Positions 45,837 to 56,595 of a stretch of 64,000 nt of DNA are shown one piece after another; position 1 is the stretch's first letter; each line of letters starts with the position of its first letter. The notes under the pieces are model-generated. The model saw nothing but the letters and a program-made list of their open reading frames with translations, had not been told where the DNA came from and ran no database searches. Source of the DNA: Anaerolineae bacterium (GTDB lineage Bacteria > Chloroflexota > Anaerolineae > Aggregatilineales > Phototrophicaceae); NCBI GenBank assembly GCA_022824465.1, contig JAJDZV010000008.1, positions 310,001 through 374,000 of the forward strand, read 5' to 3'. Position numbers and translations under genes: made by a program.

Positions 45837-45958
45837 TATTGCGAGAATTCTCCTGCTACCCTGTCCTTGTCAGCGCCTTAACAATTGAATAGAGGATGTC
45901 TCCAGATTGCCAGATTGCCGAGAAAAAGATTTACTCTTGGGAATCGCTAGCTCGTTTG

Positions 45959-47188
45959 TCAGCGCGCGGGCGTCTCGTTGAGCGACGCGTCCAGATCGGC
46001 GATGATGTCTTCGGCGTCTTCAATGCCCAAGGCAAAACGCACCAGATTGTCCTTGATGCCGATCGCCAGCCGTTCTTCGCTGCTAAGGTCGTAGTAGCTG
46101 AAGTAGGCGGGTTGCTCGATCAGGCTTTCGGTCCCGCCGAGGCTGGGGGCGATATAGGGTATGCGCAAGCGGTCAATGAAGTCGCTGGTTGCTTTGATGT
46201 CACCGGCCACCTCAAAACTGACGACGCCGCCGAAGCCGGTCATCTGGTCGCGGGCGATCTCATGGTCGGGGTGCGATGATAGCCCGGGATAATATACGCG
46301 CTCAATCTTGGGATGGCGCTCGAGAAACTGCGCGACTTTCAGCGCGGCTTCGTTTTGATGGCGAACGCGCAAAGCCAGGGTTTTGAGGCCGCGTTCTAAC
46401 AGAAAAGCTTGATGCGGATCAATAACGTTGCCGAAGACGCCGCGCGCGTCCTTGAGCGCTCTGATGCGCGGCGCATCGCCAGCGATGACTCCGCCGAGCA
46501 CATCGTTGTGTCCGCCGAAGTATTTGGTGGCGCTGTGCATGACGAAGTCGACGCCAAACTCGAGCGGCTTCAGATTGACGGGAGTGGCGAAGGTTGTGTC
46601 GAGCAGGGTCATCACACCGCGCGGCTTGGCTAAAGCGACCAAGCGCCGCAAGTCGACAACGCGCAGGTAGGGATTTGTGGGCGTCTCGGTGAAGATGAAA
46701 CGGGTCTTGCGCGGAATGATGGCCGCTTCGAGCGCGTCATAATCGCCCATGGGCACGATGCTGGCGGCGATTCCGAACTTCTTGAGGGTGGTCTCGCAGA
46801 ATTGACGGGTGCGGCGGTAGCAGTCGTCGGTCATGATGATATGCGTGTCGGGACGCAATACGGTCAGAAAGAGTGAAGTGACAGCCGACATGCCCGAGGG
46901 GTAGAAGACGGCGTCGTCGGCGGCTTCCAGGTTGGCGATGCGGGCTTCAACCGCCCAGGTCGAGGGATTGCCGTAGCGGGCGTATTCTTCGCGGTCCAGC
47001 TCCCCGCCATAGACTTTTTTGTCGAGGAATTCAATGAGCTTGGCGGTGCTGGCGAAGGTATAGGTGGCTGACTGCACGATTGGCGTGGTCATGGCGTGGA
47101 AGCCCTTTTCGCGGGCTGCGCCGCCGTGCACTGCGATTGTGCTAGCGCCTTTGAATCTGGAGTTCTTGGATTTACTCGCTAGGCTCAT
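45959..47188 (-). CDS. Cys/Met metabolism PLP enzyme (cystathionine gamma-synthase / O-acylhomoserine sulfhydrylase family)
   Basis: Trans-sulfuration family enzyme: TIAVHGG near the N-terminus, YARYGNPSTWAVE, FYPSGMSAVTS, FTETPTNP, HSATKYFGGHNDVLGG with the PLP Lys, and the C-terminal SLGGTESLIEQPA. The subfamily (cystathionine gamma-synthase, gamma-lyase or sulfhydrylase) cannot be fixed by eye, but control by a SAM-I riboswitch argues for methionine synthesis. The start at 47188 (MSLASKSKNSRFKG) has AAGGAT upstream and follows the terminator; the open frame further upstream lies within the riboswitch leader. About 409 residues. Confidence 0.9.
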   Translation of the reverse strand: MSLASKSKNSRFKGASTIAVHGGAAREKGFHAMTTPIVQSATYTFASTAKLIEFLDKKVYGGELDREEYARYGNPSTWAVEARIANLEAADDAVFYPSGMSAVTSLFLTVLRPDTHIIMTDDCYRRTRQFCETTLKKFGIAASIVPMGDYDALEAAIIPRKTRFIFTETPTNPYLRVVDLRRLVALAKPRGVMTLLDTTFATPVNLKPLEFGVDFVMHSATKYFGGHNDVLGGVIAGDAPRIRALKDARGVFGNVIDPHQAFLLERGLKTLALRVRHQNEAALKVAQFLERHPKIERVYYPGLSSHPDHEIARDQMTGFGGVVSFEVAGDIKATSDFIDRLRIPYIAPSLGGTESLIEQPAYFSYYDLSSEERLAIGIKDNLVRFALGIEDAEDIIADLDASLNETPAR

Positions 47189-47206
47189 GGTTTTATCCTT
47201 CCCAAC

Positions 47207-47246
47207 AAAAAAGCCCAAACATGAGGCGTCGCGCCAGTTTGGGCTT
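47207..47246 (-). terminator. Leader terminator of the SAM riboswitch
   Basis: On the minus strand a perfect 10-bp stem AAGCCCAAAC/GTTTGGGCTT (47246-47237 with 47220-47211) is followed by T residues (TTTTTTG). It ends about 19 bases before the gene start, so it is the expression platform: termination when SAM is bound. Confidence 0.9.
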
Positions 47247-47333
47247 CCGCGATTCTCAACAAAAACGACTGAGGCACAGTCTGCGGAGTTACCTGAAGCC
47301 GCGCCTCTAAACTGCGAAGTATTCAGGCGTTTA

Positions 47334-47437
47334 CCCTCATCTTCCAGAAACATCTGCCGAAATTAGCACCTTCCCATTGCCTGCTGGGGGTTGCTGTGGC
47401 TTCGTCGAGTCGGTCTCTCCGCCACCTCTGGATAAGC
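47334..47437 (-). ncRNA. SAM-I (S-box) riboswitch aptamer
   Basis: Minus-strand sequence follows the S-box pattern in order: CTTATCCAGAG, GGTGGCGGAGAGACCG, GATGAA-like GACGAAGCC, ACAGCAACC, GGTGCTAATTTCGGCAG, then TCTGGAAGATGAG. P1 pairs CTTATC (47436-47431) with GATGAG (47341-47336). It is followed about 90 bases later by a strong terminator and the methionine-type PLP enzyme gene, the classical arrangement. Confidence 0.93.
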
Positions 47438-47470
47438 GCAAACTTTGTATACAATTGTTAATCGGCACGG

Positions 47471-47499
47471 ACTATATCACAGGCGCGGGCGGTTTGCAA
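47471..47499 (-). promoter_or_regulatory. Promoter of the SAM-riboswitch leader
   Basis: On the minus strand TTGCAA (47499-47494), a 17-base spacer and TATAGT (47476-47471). Transcription would start near 47464, about 27 bases before the aptamer. Confidence 0.7.
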
Positions 47500-47585
47500 A
47501 TGACTGGCAGTTGATGTCGCAGGCTTGGCGAATTGTGATATTCTTAGGGGCAGTTTTGGCGCGCAATAATGAGACTGATGAGTTC

Positions 47586-48896
47586 ATGAACACGACAGCC
47601 TTACAGGTCCGCGGCGGCGGCTCGCTTCACGGCGAGATCCGGGTGCAACGCGCCAAGAATGCGATTCTGGCGATGATTGCCGCATCGATTGTGGTTGAAG
47701 ACGGCGAGACGATTCTACGTGAGGCGCCCGATATTGAAGATGTGGAGCGCGCCTGCGAGCTGCTGCGGGCGGTTGGCGCGCGGGTGGATCATGACCGCGT
47801 TGGCAGGACCCTGCGAATCGACGCTTCTGGCGTCAACCGGGGCCGTCTGCCGGAAGATGTGGCGTCGCGATTTCGCGGCTCGGTTCTATTTCTTGCGCCG
47901 CTACAGATTCGTTTGGGATACGTTGAATTGCCCGGTAGCGGCGGCTGTGACATTGGCACGCGAAAGATCGACTTTCATCATCGTGGCTTCGCTCGCTTGG
48001 GCGCGCATGTGCAATACTTCGAGGACGGACGCACCGTGATTGAGCTCAAGAACGGGCGCTTTCGGGGAACGCTGCTTTATCTGGACTTGCCCAGCCACAC
48101 AGGCACTGAGAACTTAATGCTGGCGGCTGCGCTGGCCGAAGGGCGCACCGTATTGGAGAATGCCTCGGTCGAGCCCGAGGTCGTGGATTTCGGCAACTTT
48201 CTCAATGCGATGGGGGCTGAAATTAGCGGACTGGGCACGTCTACGCTATTCATTAACGGAGTTTCGCGCTTGCGCGGCATCACCTATACGCCTATGCCGG
48301 ACCGGCTGGCTGCGGGCACGATGATGGCGGCCGCGACGATCGCCGGCGGCGATGTAACGATTCACGATGTCGTGCCGGCGCACCTGCGCATTGTGATCGC
48401 AAAGCTGGAGCAGATGGGCGCGGACATCACGACGAGCGGCAATTCGATTCGCGTTTGTCGGCCTGAAGGCCGGCGGCTAAACCCGATCAATATCCAGACG
48501 CATCCTTATCCCGGCTTTCCGACTGATCTGCAACCCTGTATGGCGGCGCTTTCTTGTATCGCAGACGGGACGAGCTATATTCGCGAGAGAATCTTCGACA
48601 ATCGCTACGACTATGTGGAGGCGCTGCTGGAAATGGGCGCCGACATTCTGATAAGCCAGAGCGATGTTTGTATTGTCAAGGGCGTGCGGGAATTGCGGGC
48701 GGCGCGGATCGCGGCGGACAATATCCGCTCGGGGGCGACGGTGTTGTTGGCGGCTTTGGCGGCGGATGGCGAGAGCGTCATCGACAATGTCTACCAGATC
48801 GACCGCGGTTACGAGCGAATTGATGATCTGCTAAGCCGGCTCGGCGCGGATGTTTCGCGGATCGAGACACGACCCTTGCCCCAGCCTACCTGGTAG
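47586..48896 (+). CDS. murA: UDP-N-acetylglucosamine 1-carboxyvinyltransferase
   Basis: First committed step of peptidoglycan synthesis: moves enolpyruvate from PEP to UDP-GlcNAc. AKNAILAMIAAS holds the Lys-Asn pair (residues 24-25); GSGGCDIGTRKIDFH carries the active-site Cys121, the fosfomycin target; PHLP-like QTHPYPGFPTDLQP and the final YERIDDLLSRLGA fit the family. The ATG at 47586 (MNTTALQVRGG) gives a normal 436-residue protein; the open frame upstream to 47445 overlaps the divergent riboswitch promoter. Confidence 0.95.
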   Translation: MNTTALQVRGGGSLHGEIRVQRAKNAILAMIAASIVVEDGETILREAPDIEDVERACELLRAVGARVDHDRVGRTLRIDASGVNRGRLPEDVASRFRGSVLFLAPLQIRLGYVELPGSGGCDIGTRKIDFHHRGFARLGAHVQYFEDGRTVIELKNGRFRGTLLYLDLPSHTGTENLMLAAALAEGRTVLENASVEPEVVDFGNFLNAMGAEISGLGTSTLFINGVSRLRGITYTPMPDRLAAGTMMAAATIAGGDVTIHDVVPAHLRIVIAKLEQMGADITTSGNSIRVCRPEGRRLNPINIQTHPYPGFPTDLQPCMAALSCIADGTSYIRERIFDNRYDYVEALLEMGADILISQSDVCIVKGVRELRAARIAADNIRSGATVLLAALAADGESVIDNVYQIDRGYERIDDLLSRLGADVSRIETRPLPQPTW

Positions 48897-48919
48897 CTGG
48901 CGCCAGAAAGGCGCTCAGC

Positions 48920-49981
48920 TCAAATTCTGCTGATCACGGCGGCGGCGAACTGGTCCGTGGAAACGGGTTGTTCTCCGGCGCTGGCGATATCGGCTGTACG
49001 CAAGCCAGCAGCCAAAGCGGCGTCTATGGCCGATTCGATAGCGGCGGCTTCGGCTTCGAGTTGCAGGCTGTAGCGCAGGAGCATGGCCGCGCTTAGAAAC
49101 ATGCCTATCGGGTTAGCGATTCCCTTGCCGGCGATATCGGGCGCCGAGCCGTGAACGGGTTCGTAGAGGCCGAAATTATCGGAGCGCAGGGATGCGGAGG
49201 GCAGCATGCCCAAGCTGCCAGCCAGCACAGAAGCCTCGTCGCTCAAGATATCGCCGAACATATTGCCCGCGACGATCACATCAAAGCTGCGGGGCCGCGT
49301 CAGCAGGTGCATGGTGGCGGCATCAACCAGCAGATGCTCCAATTCGACATCGCCGTATTCTTCGTGCACTTCGACCACCGTGCGGCGCCAAAGACGCATG
49401 GAGGCGAGGACGTTGGCTTTGTCGACGGAACAGAGTTTCTTGCGTCTTCCTTGCGCGGCGCGGAAAGCGACGTTTGCCACTTGTTCAACCTCGGCGCGGC
49501 TGTAGCTCATCGTGTCGTATGAGCGGTCGCTATCGCCTTGTTCCCGCCGATCGCCGAAGTAAATGCCGCTGACGAGCTCCCGCGCGAACAAGATATCGAC
49601 ATCTTGCAGCAGCTCGGCGCGGAGCGGCGCATGCTCGACCAGGGCGGGATAGGTCTTTACCGGGCGGAGGTTGGCGAAGAGGCCGAAGTGTTGACGGAGG
49701 CCAAGCAGACCGCGTTCAGGTTGGACGCTGGCGGTCGGGTCAGACCATTTGGGACCGCCGACCGCGCCAAGCAGAACGGCGTCGGCTCGCTCGCAGATTT
49801 CCACGGTTTCGTCTGGCAGCGGATCGCCGGACTCGTCAATGGCGATGCCGCCGATCACGCCCGCGACAAATTCGAATTCGTGCCCAAACTTTTCAGCGAT
49901 GGCGGACAAGAGCTCGGTGGCTTTGCCGACTACTTCCGGTCCTATGCCGTCGCCTGGCAGTACTGCAATCGTCGCCTTCAT
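48920..49981 (-). CDS. leuB: 3-isopropylmalate dehydrogenase
   Basis: Oxidises and decarboxylates 3-isopropylmalate in leucine synthesis; the same activity on 3-methylmalate serves the citramalate route. [11 protein letters not shown], the [10 protein letters not shown] stretch, KANVL, DAATMHL and [25 protein letters not shown] are typical, with [14 protein letters not shown] near the end. 353 residues. Last gene of the branched-chain operon; convergent with murA (23-bp gap). Confidence 0.95.
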   Translation of the reverse strand: MKATIAVLPGDGIGPEVVGKATELLSAIAEKFGHEFEFVAGVIGGIAIDESGDPLPDETVEICERADAVLLGAVGGPKWSDPTASVQPERGLLGLRQHFGLFANLRPVKTYPALVEHAPLRAELLQDVDILFARELVSGIYFGDRREQGDSDRSYDTMSYSRAEVEQVANVAFRAAQGRRKKLCSVDKANVLASMRLWRRTVVEVHEEYGDVELEHLLVDAATMHLLTRPRSFDVIVAGNMFGDILSDEASVLAGSLGMLPSASLRSDNFGLYEPVHGSAPDIAGKGIANPIGMFLSAAMLLRYSLQLEAEAAAIESAIDAALAAGLRTADIASAGEQPVSTDQFAAAVISRI

Positions 49982-50050
49982 TGATGTCAGTCTCCCAATT
50001 GAATCAGGCGACAGGCTGGCCGCTTGCCGTCCGATTGGCTTATCTGATTG

Positions 50051-51655
50051 CTATTCGATATGAACCAGCGGCTCAGCGTCGGCGCTGGCGGTTTCGGCGA
50101 CCGTCAGGCCGTATTCGACGCTATCAACGAGCGCCAGCCAACTGGCGCAGATGATATCGGTACCTGCGCCAACGGTGCTCCAGCGTTCACGTCCGTTGTA
50201 GGAGTCTATCAGCACACGCGTCATGGCGCCGGTGGCATTCTCGCTATCGAGGATACGGACCTTGTAGTCGACAAGCTGAATATCGCGCAAGGCGGGATAC
50301 AGGGGCAGCAGCGCCTTTCTAAGAGCGAGGTCGAGCGCGTTGACTGGTCCGTTGCCTTCGGCGGCGGTATGCGCGATATCGCCGTCGACGTCCAGCTTGA
50401 CCATGGCTTCGGCGATCTGTCCGCGTCCGTGCCGGTCTTCGACGATAACGGTGAAGTCAATGAGCTTGAATAGCGAGTGATAATCGGGCGCGGCGCGGCG
50501 CAGGCGGACCGCCACCGACGCTTCCGCGCCTTCAAAGACGAAACCGGCATTTTCGAGTTCTTTGATTTCGTTGAGCACACTGACGGCTTCATCGGTAGAG
50601 ACATCAAGGCCAAGCTCTTCGGCTTTGCTAAGGAGATTGCCGCGGCCCGACAGGTCTGATACGAGAACGCGCGTTTCGTTGCCGACGAGCTTTGGTTCAA
50701 TATGTTGATAACTGTCTACGTTGCGGCGCATGGCGGCGACGTGGATGCCGCCTTTGTGGGCGAAAGCGCTCATGCCGACATAGGGCAAATGCGTGTCCGG
50801 CGCCAGGTTGGCGATTTCAGCCACGGCGCGCGACAAATGCGTGAGCGTAGCCAGGTTGCCGTCCTGCGCCAGGCAAGGCACGCCCATTTTGATGATGAGA
50901 TCGGGAATGATGCTGCAGAGGTTAGCGTTGCCGCAGCGCTCGCCATAGCCGTTAATGGTGCCTTGGACATGGGCGGCGCCGGCGCGCACGGCTGCCAGCG
51001 AATTCGCGACTGCCAATTCGCCATCGTTGTGCGTGTGAATGCCGAAGGTCTTGTCGGGAAAGAGTTCCAGCGCTTGTTGCACGAAGTCGGCTGTTTCCCA
51101 GGGCATTGAACCGCCGTTGGTATCGCAGAGCACGATCACATCGGCGCCGCCTTCAACCGCGGCCGCCAGCGTGTCAAAGCCGTATTCCATATCGAGTTTG
51201 GCGCCGTCAAAGAAGTGCTCGGCATCGTAGATCACTTCTTTGCCTTGCGCCTTTAGATAGGCGAGGCTGTCTTGAATCATGTTGAGGTTTTCATCGGCGG
51301 TCGTCTGCAAGACGTCAGTCACATGCAACATGGAGGTCTTGCCGACGACGGTAACAACCGGCGTATTGGCGTCGATCAGCGCGCGTATGTTGGGATCGTC
51401 TTCGGGGCAGATTCCCTTGCGGCGCGTCGAGCCAAAGGCGGTGATTTTGGAGTGACTCAATTCGAGATCTCGAACCTGGTCAAAGTAACCGACGTCTTTG
51501 GGATTGGAGCCGGGCCAACCGCCTTCAATGTAGTCGACGCCCAGTTCATCCAGCAATTGGGTAATACGCAGCTTGTCAGCCAAGGAGAAAGCGATGCCCT
51601 CTCTTTGGCTGCCGTCGCGCAGCGTGGTGTCGTATATGGCGACCTTACGCTTCAA
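50051..51655 (-). CDS. cimA: (R)-citramalate synthase
   Basis: DRE-TIM metallolyase that condenses pyruvate and acetyl-CoA, opening a threonine-independent route to isoleucine. YDTTLRDGSQREGIAFSL, YIEGGWPGSNPKD and the LDYKVRIL-like VDYKVRILDSENATGA C-terminal region set it apart from LeuA and agree with the CimA family; NGYGERCGNANL is the conserved metal-site region. 534 residues. TTG start at 51655 with GGGGGTGG upstream. Between leuD and leuB. Confidence 0.92.
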   Translation of the reverse strand: MKRKVAIYDTTLRDGSQREGIAFSLADKLRITQLLDELGVDYIEGGWPGSNPKDVGYFDQVRDLELSHSKITAFGSTRRKGICPEDDPNIRALIDANTPVVTVVGKTSMLHVTDVLQTTADENLNMIQDSLAYLKAQGKEVIYDAEHFFDGAKLDMEYGFDTLAAAVEGGADVIVLCDTNGGSMPWETADFVQQALELFPDKTFGIHTHNDGELAVANSLAAVRAGAAHVQGTINGYGERCGNANLCSIIPDLIIKMGVPCLAQDGNLATLTHLSRAVAEIANLAPDTHLPYVGMSAFAHKGGIHVAAMRRNVDSYQHIEPKLVGNETRVLVSDLSGRGNLLSKAEELGLDVSTDEAVSVLNEIKELENAGFVFEGAEASVAVRLRRAAPDYHSLFKLIDFTVIVEDRHGRGQIAEAMVKLDVDGDIAHTAAEGNGPVNALDLALRKALLPLYPALRDIQLVDYKVRILDSENATGAMTRVLIDSYNGRERWSTVGAGTDIICASWLALVDSVEYGLTVAETASADAEPLVHIE

Positions 51656-51687
51656 GCGCCACCCCCGTTCAGATAGAAGAGTTTAGT

Positions 51688-52299
51688 TCAAGCCGTGGTC
51701 ATCACGCGCTGTGGGTTGCTCGTTTCGAATGCAGTCACCACATCATCCAGGGCGAGCAGGTAGCCAAGCTGATCAACGCCGTTAAGCAGGCAATACTTGG
51801 AGAAGCCGTCGAGCGGGAAGCGGATCTCGCGACCATCGGGCAGGGTCAATGTTTGCGACTCGACATCGGCAATGAGAGTGGTTGTCGGGTCTTCGTCTGC
51901 CAGGCTGAACAGCTGTTGCTGCGTGTCTTCATCGACGATGATCGGCAGCAAGCCGTTCTTCAGCGCGTTGTTGCGGAAAATGTCGGCGAATTCTGTGCTA
52001 ATGACGGCATTGATGCCGGCGCCGAGAAGCGCCCAAGGGGCATGTTCCCGCGAGCTGCCGCAGCCGAAGTTGTTGCCGGCGATCAAGATTGAGGCGCCCT
52101 GATATTCGGGTTTGTTGAGCACGAAGTCCGGGTTTGGCGTTTCACCGTCTTCGAGATAACGCCAATCGCAGAAGGCGGCTTTGCCCAAGCCTTGCTTGTC
52201 CGTCACCTTCAGGAATCGGGCGGGAATGATCTGGTCGGTATCAATGTCGTTGACCGGAATCGCGACGATGCTCCCCCGGATGCGCTTTACTTTTTCCAT
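51688..52299 (-). CDS. leuD: 3-isopropylmalate dehydratase small subunit
   Basis: Swivelling domain partner of Leu[28 protein letters not shown] and [17 protein letters not shown] are the family motifs. ATGs exist at 52305 and 52299; AGGGG six bases before 52299 favours the second. 203 residues. Starts ten bases after the leuC stop. Confidence 0.94.
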   Translation of the reverse strand: MEKVKRIRGSIVAIPVNDIDTDQIIPARFLKVTDKQGLGKAAFCDWRYLEDGETPNPDFVLNKPEYQGASILIAGNNFGCGSSREHAPWALLGAGINAVISTEFADIFRNNALKNGLLPIIVDEDTQQQLFSLADEDPTTTLIADVESQTLTLPDGREIRFPLDGFSKYCLLNGVDQLGYLLALDDVVTAFETSNPQRVMTTA

Positions 52300-52308
52300 A
52301 GTCATCCC

Positions 52309-53751
52309 CTAGGTTAGTCCGGCTAGCATTGGACGCGGGTCGGTGACAGCGCCGGCGACGGCCGACGCGGCCGCTGTCAGCGGGCTGGCCAGGAAGGTGC
52401 GCCCGCCCTTGCCCTGGCGTCCCTCAAAGTTGCGGTTGCTGGTCGAGACGGCGTATTGACCGGGCTCCAGTTGATCGCCATTCATGGCTATGCACATGGA
52501 ACAGCCGGCTTCGCGCCATTCGGCGCCGGCATCGCGGAAGACGCGGTCGAGGCCTTCGCTTTCGGCTTGTCGTTTGACCTGCTGGGAGCCGGGCACGACC
52601 ATCATGCGCACGCTATCGGCCACCTTGCGGCCCTTGATGAACTTCGCCGCCTGCCGCAAGTCGGTGATTCGAGAATTGGTGCAACTGCCGATAAAGACGA
52701 CGTCAATAGATTTGCCCAACAGCTTTTGGCCCGGCTGCAAGTCCATATAGGTCAAGGCTTTGTCGAGGGCGATCCGCCGGTTGAGGTCGTTTTCGGATTC
52801 GGGCGCGGGCACAGTCGCGTCGATGGGAATGCCCATACCGGGATTGGTACCGTAGGTGATCATCGGAATGAGCTCGTCAGCGCGCAGCGTGATCTCCTTG
52901 TCAAAAGCGGCGCCGTCGTCGGAGGGCAGACCGCGCCAATTGGCGAGTGCCGCGTCCCAATCAGCGCCGCTTGGGGCATGCTCGCGTCCGTGGATGTATG
53001 CAAAGGTGGTATCATCCGGCGCGATCATGCCTGCGCGCGCGCCGCCTTCGATCGACATGTTGCAGACGGTCATGCGTCCTTCCATGTTCAGGCTGCGGAT
53101 GGCGTCGCCGCGATACTCGAAAACGCGGCCCGTGCCGCCGCCGATGCCGATGCGCGCGATGACGGCGAGGATAATATCCTTGGCGGTCACGCCGTCGCCG
53201 AGGCGTCCGTTGACGTTAACCGCCATGGTTTGCGGCCGGTTTTGCAGCAGGGTCTGGGTGGCCAGCACATGACCGACCTCGCTGGTGCCGATGCCAAAGG
53301 CGAGCGCGCCAAAAGCGCCGTGCGTGCTGGTGTGGCTGTCGCCGCAAACGACGGTCATGCCCGGCTGCGTGAGTCCCTTCTCCGGTCCGATCACATGCAC
53401 GATACCTTGATGTTCGTCGCCGAGGGCGTACATCGGGATGCCGAAGTCGCGGCAATTCCTGGTGAAGGTATCAAGCTGCCGCGCGGCCATGGCATCGGAG
53501 ACCGGGATGACTCCCAATTCGTTTCGCGGCGTGGTCGGCGTGCTGTGATCCATGGTGCCGATGGTTTGGTCGGGGCGCCGCACGGTCAAGCCGCGTTCGC
53601 GGAGCATGGAGAAGGCTTGCGGCGATGTCACTTCGTGCACGAGATGCAAGTCAATGTAGAGCACGGCAGGCGCGTCATCGCTTTGCGCGCGCACGAGATG
53701 GGAATTCCAGACTTTCTCGAAGAGCGTGCGCGGTTTTCCGTTTGGGGTCAT
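52309..53751 (-). CDS. leuC: 3-isopropylmalate dehydratase large subunit
   Basis: Aconitase-fold [4Fe-4S] enzyme of leucine synthesis. [39 protein letters not shown] and [11 protein letters not shown] provide the cluster Cys residues. The ATG at 53751 ([15 protein letters not shown]) has AAGGA seven bases upstream and is the normal LeuC start; the open frame further upstream overlaps leuA. About 480 residues. Confidence 0.95.
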   Translation of the reverse strand: MTPNGKPRTLFEKVWNSHLVRAQSDDAPAVLYIDLHLVHEVTSPQAFSMLRERGLTVRRPDQTIGTMDHSTPTTPRNELGVIPVSDAMAARQLDTFTRNCRDFGIPMYALGDEHQGIVHVIGPEKGLTQPGMTVVCGDSHTSTHGAFGALAFGIGTSEVGHVLATQTLLQNRPQTMAVNVNGRLGDGVTAKDIILAVIARIGIGGGTGRVFEYRGDAIRSLNMEGRMTVCNMSIEGGARAGMIAPDDTTFAYIHGREHAPSGADWDAALANWRGLPSDDGAAFDKEITLRADELIPMITYGTNPGMGIPIDATVPAPESENDLNRRIALDKALTYMDLQPGQKLLGKSIDVVFIGSCTNSRITDLRQAAKFIKGRKVADSVRMMVVPGSQQVKRQAESEGLDRVFRDAGAEWREAGCSMCIAMNGDQLEPGQYAVSTSNRNFEGRQGKGGRTFLASPLTAAASAVAGAVTDPRPMLAGLT

Positions 53752-53794
53752 TTGATCATCCTTAGGCCAATGCGTCTTTGCGTCGACATGCGAT

Positions 53795-55405
53795 TCAGGT
53801 TGATGCCAGCCCGATGGCGGCGACTTCACGGTTGGACTCGGTCTCGCCGTAGCCGGTCACCGATATCATGCGATTCAAGGCGGCGACATAGGCTTTGACG
53901 CTAGACACGACGATGTCGCTGTCTGCGCCGTAGCCGCCGAAGGTCCGGTTGCTGTTTCCGGGCGAAATACGCACTGTGACCTCGCCCAGCGCGTCGATGC
54001 CTTCGGTGACCGCGTGCATATTGAATTCGAGCAATTCATTGGGCGCCCGAACAATCTCATCGATCGCGCGGTATGATGCGTCTACTGGTCCTGTGCCGAC
54101 TGCGGAGACGATAATCTCTTGCCCATCCTGGTTGGACATCTTTACGGTAGCGGTGGGCATGCCCATCGTGCCGCAGACGACTTGAATATCGACCAGTCGG
54201 AAGAAGTCTTCCGGTTTCTGCGCGGCTTCATCGGCGACCAAGGCTTCCAAGTCGGCATCGGTGACTGTCTTCTTCATGTCGGCAAGTTCTTTGAAGCGGC
54301 GGAATACGTCCATCAGTTCGTCGCCGTCGACTTCGTAGCCGAGTTCGCGCAGACGCACGCGCAGGGCATGGCGGCCGCTGAGCTTGCCCAGAACAAGCTT
54401 GCTTTGGGTCAAGCCGATGTCTTCCGGCATCATGATTTCGAAGGTATTGGCGTCCTTTAAGACGCCGTCCTGATGAATGCCGGATTCGTGGGCGAAGGCG
54501 TTGGCGCCGACGATGGCTTTGTTTGGCTGGACGGGCATACCCATATAGTTGCGCACCATGCGGCTGGTTTTCATGATCTGGGTGGTGTCGATATTGGTGC
54601 GCAGGTTGTAGAAGCTCTTGCGGGTATGGATCGCCATGACGACTTCTTCGAGGCTGGTATTGCCAGCGCGCTCGCCGATGCCATTGACGGTGACTTCGAC
54701 CTGGCGCACACCGCGAGTCAAGCCAGCCAGGGTATTGGCGGTGGCGAGCCCCAGGTCATTGTGGCAATGCACGGACCAGATGACACCGCTGCCGGGACCG
54801 GCGCCGGGCGTTTCGTTGATGAGCATTTCGAGGGTATCCGCCCATTCGGCCGGCATGACGTAGCCGACAGTGTCCGGGATATTCAGGGTGGTCGCGCCGC
54901 ATTCGACGGCGACGGCGCAGGCGCGGATCAGGTATTCGGTATCGGTGCGACCGGCGTCCATCGGGCTGAATTCGACATCATCGCAGAGGCTCTTTGCCAA
55001 GGTCACGGCGCTGCGAATGCGCTCCAAGCCTTCTTCTTGGTTTATTCGCAGCATAGCCAGGTGGCTGGGCGATGTGCCGAGGAAGGTGTGGATACGCGGC
55101 TTGGCGGCTTCACGCACACCGTCCCAAGCGGCGCGGATATCGCTTTCGACTGCGCGCGACAGACCGGCGATGGCTGGACCATCTGGCGTGCCGACTTCGC
55201 GAGCGATGCGTTGCGCGGCGCGTAAGTCATCGGGCGAGGCGGCCGGAAAGCCCGCTTCAATGACATCGACGCCGAGGCGCGCTAGCTGACGAGCGATCTC
55301 GAGCTTTTCAGCGCTCGACAGGGTCGCGCCCGGGCTCTGCTCGCCATCACGCAGGGTGGTGTCGAAGATGATGACGGTATTATCGTCGTAAGTTCGCGTA
55401 ACCAT
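53795..55405 (-). CDS. leuA: 2-isopropylmalate synthase
   Basis: Condenses acetyl-CoA with 2-ketoisovalerate, the entry to leucine synthesis. [32 protein letters not shown] and [18 protein letters not shown] are the DRE-TIM and metal-site motifs; the C-terminal LeuA allosteric domain ([29 protein letters not shown]) indicates leucine feedback. 536 residues. GGAACACCTCC... upstream gives a GGA-type site. The region before it holds a small ORF (55380-55487). Confidence 0.95.
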   Translation of the reverse strand: MVTRTYDDNTVIIFDTTLRDGEQSPGATLSSAEKLEIARQLARLGVDVIEAGFPAASPDDLRAAQRIAREVGTPDGPAIAGLSRAVESDIRAAWDGVREAAKPRIHTFLGTSPSHLAMLRINQEEGLERIRSAVTLAKSLCDDVEFSPMDAGRTDTEYLIRACAVAVECGATTLNIPDTVGYVMPAEWADTLEMLINETPGAGPGSGVIWSVHCHNDLGLATANTLAGLTRGVRQVEVTVNGIGERAGNTSLEEVVMAIHTRKSFYNLRTNIDTTQIMKTSRMVRNYMGMPVQPNKAIVGANAFAHESGIHQDGVLKDANTFEIMMPEDIGLTQSKLVLGKLSGRHALRVRLRELGYEVDGDELMDVFRRFKELADMKKTVTDADLEALVADEAAQKPEDFFRLVDIQVVCGTMGMPTATVKMSNQDGQEIIVSAVGTGPVDASYRAIDEIVRAPNELLEFNMHAVTEGIDALGEVTVRISPGNSNRTFGGYGADSDIVVSSVKAYVAALNRMISVTGYGETESNREVAAIGLAST

Positions 55406-55487
55406 TTGGAGGTGTTCCTTTCCTGAATAGAATCCGGTCGACTATGCGCTGTATCTGGCTAAGGCCAGCAAGACCATTTTCTGACAT
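55380..55487 (-). CDS. Possible 35-residue ORF overlapping the leuA start
   Basis: An ATG at 55487 has a perfect GGAGG seven bases upstream and opens a frame of 35 codons ([20 protein letters not shown] ...) that ends 26 bases inside leuA in another frame. It lies in the 138-bp gap between ilvC and leuA. It could be a coupling peptide or chance; no hairpin of terminator type was seen after it. Confidence 0.35.
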   Translation of the reverse strand: MSENGLAGLSQIQRIVDRILFRKGTPPNGYANLRR

Positions 55488-55543
55488 CAGGCGCCTCCTT
55501 TCCTGGATCTATCGCTCGCAATGTCACGTTCCCGAGTCTGCGG

Positions 55544-56554
55544 TCAATCGCTCTGCTTGATGTTTTTGGCATCGAGGAAGGGCATCATCTGGCGCAAGTC
55601 CGCGCCGACTTTTTCGATGAGCAAGTCGTGTTCGCGCTGGCGCCTGGCGTTGAAGTTGGGACGCCCGTGCCGGTTCTCTTCGATCCACTTCTTGGCAAAT
55701 TCGCCGTTTTGCACATTTTGCAGGACGCCGGCCATCTCTTCCTTGATCGACCGCTCGAATTGGTCGCCGATGACGTAGCCGCCGTGCTCGGCTGTATTGC
55801 TGACGCTGTACCACATATAGCTCAAGCCGCCCTCGTACAGCAGGTCGACGATGAGCTTGAGTTCATGCAAACATTCGAAGTAGGCGACTTCGGGCTGGTA
55901 GCCGGCTTTGACGAGTGTTTCAAAGCTGGCGCGGATCAGCGCGGTAACGCCGCCACAGAGCACGACCTGCTCGCCAAAGAGGTCGGTCTCGGTTTCTTCT
56001 TTGAAGGTTGTCGCGATGACGCCGGCGCGGGTGCAACCGATGGCTTTAGCGTAGGCGAGCGCCAGGGCTTGCGCGTTGCCGCTGGCGTCTTGTTCGATGG
56101 CGATCAAACCGGGTGTGCCGGCGCCTTCGGTGAAGACTTCGCGAACGCGATGACCCGGCGCTTTGGGCGCGATCATGGCGACATCGACGGAGGCTGGCGG
56201 CACAATCTCTTTGAAGTGAATGTTGAAGCCGTGGGCGAACATCAGCATGGCGCCCGCTTTTAAGTTGGGCGCGATATGCTCGTTGTATACGTCGCCTTGC
56301 CGCGTATCGGGAATGAGGACCATGACGATGTCAGCCTGGCGCGCCGCTTCGGCCACGGCAAAGACATTCAAGCCGTCGGCTTCGGCTTTGGCTGTGCTGC
56401 GGCTGCCTTCGTGCAAGCCGATGATGACCTTGCACCCGTTGTCGCGCGCGTTGAGCGCATGGGCGTGGCCCTGGCTGCCGTAGCCAATGACAGCGATGGT
56501 CTTGTCGTCTAAGAGTGTCAGGTCTGCATCTTGGTCGTAATATAGCGTCGCCAT
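55544..56554 (-). CDS. ilvC: Ketol-acid reductoisomerase (class I)
   Basis: NADPH-dependent isomeroreductase of valine and isoleucine synthesis. The nucleotide loop is [43 protein letters not shown] and the C-terminal [26 protein letters not shown] region ([19 protein letters not shown]) carry the metal-binding acids. 336 residues, class I length. 41 bases after ilvN. Confidence 0.96.
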   Translation of the reverse strand: MATLYYDQDADLTLLDDKTIAVIGYGSQGHAHALNARDNGCKVIIGLHEGSRSTAKAEADGLNVFAVAEAARQADIVMVLIPDTRQGDVYNEHIAPNLKAGAMLMFAHGFNIHFKEIVPPASVDVAMIAPKAPGHRVREVFTEGAGTPGLIAIEQDASGNAQALALAYAKAIGCTRAGVIATTFKEETETDLFGEQVVLCGGVTALIRASFETLVKAGYQPEVAYFECLHELKLIVDLLYEGGLSYMWYSVSNTAEHGGYVIGDQFERSIKEEMAGVLQNVQNGEFAKKWIEENRHGRPNFNARRQREHDLLIEKVGADLRQMMPFLDAKNIKQSD

Positions 56555-56595
56555 CTAGGGTACCTCTCCTTGTTCGTAATGAGAATACATGAGCG

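Noticed and set aside
47446-47455. Palindrome TTGTATACAA as an operator
   Set aside because: It lies inside the transcribed leader between the mapped promoter and the SAM aptamer; 10-bp AT-rich palindromes occur by chance.
52456-53898. 480-codon + strand frame opposite leuC
   Set aside because: Antisense shadow of leuC, typical in GC-rich genes; no known family.
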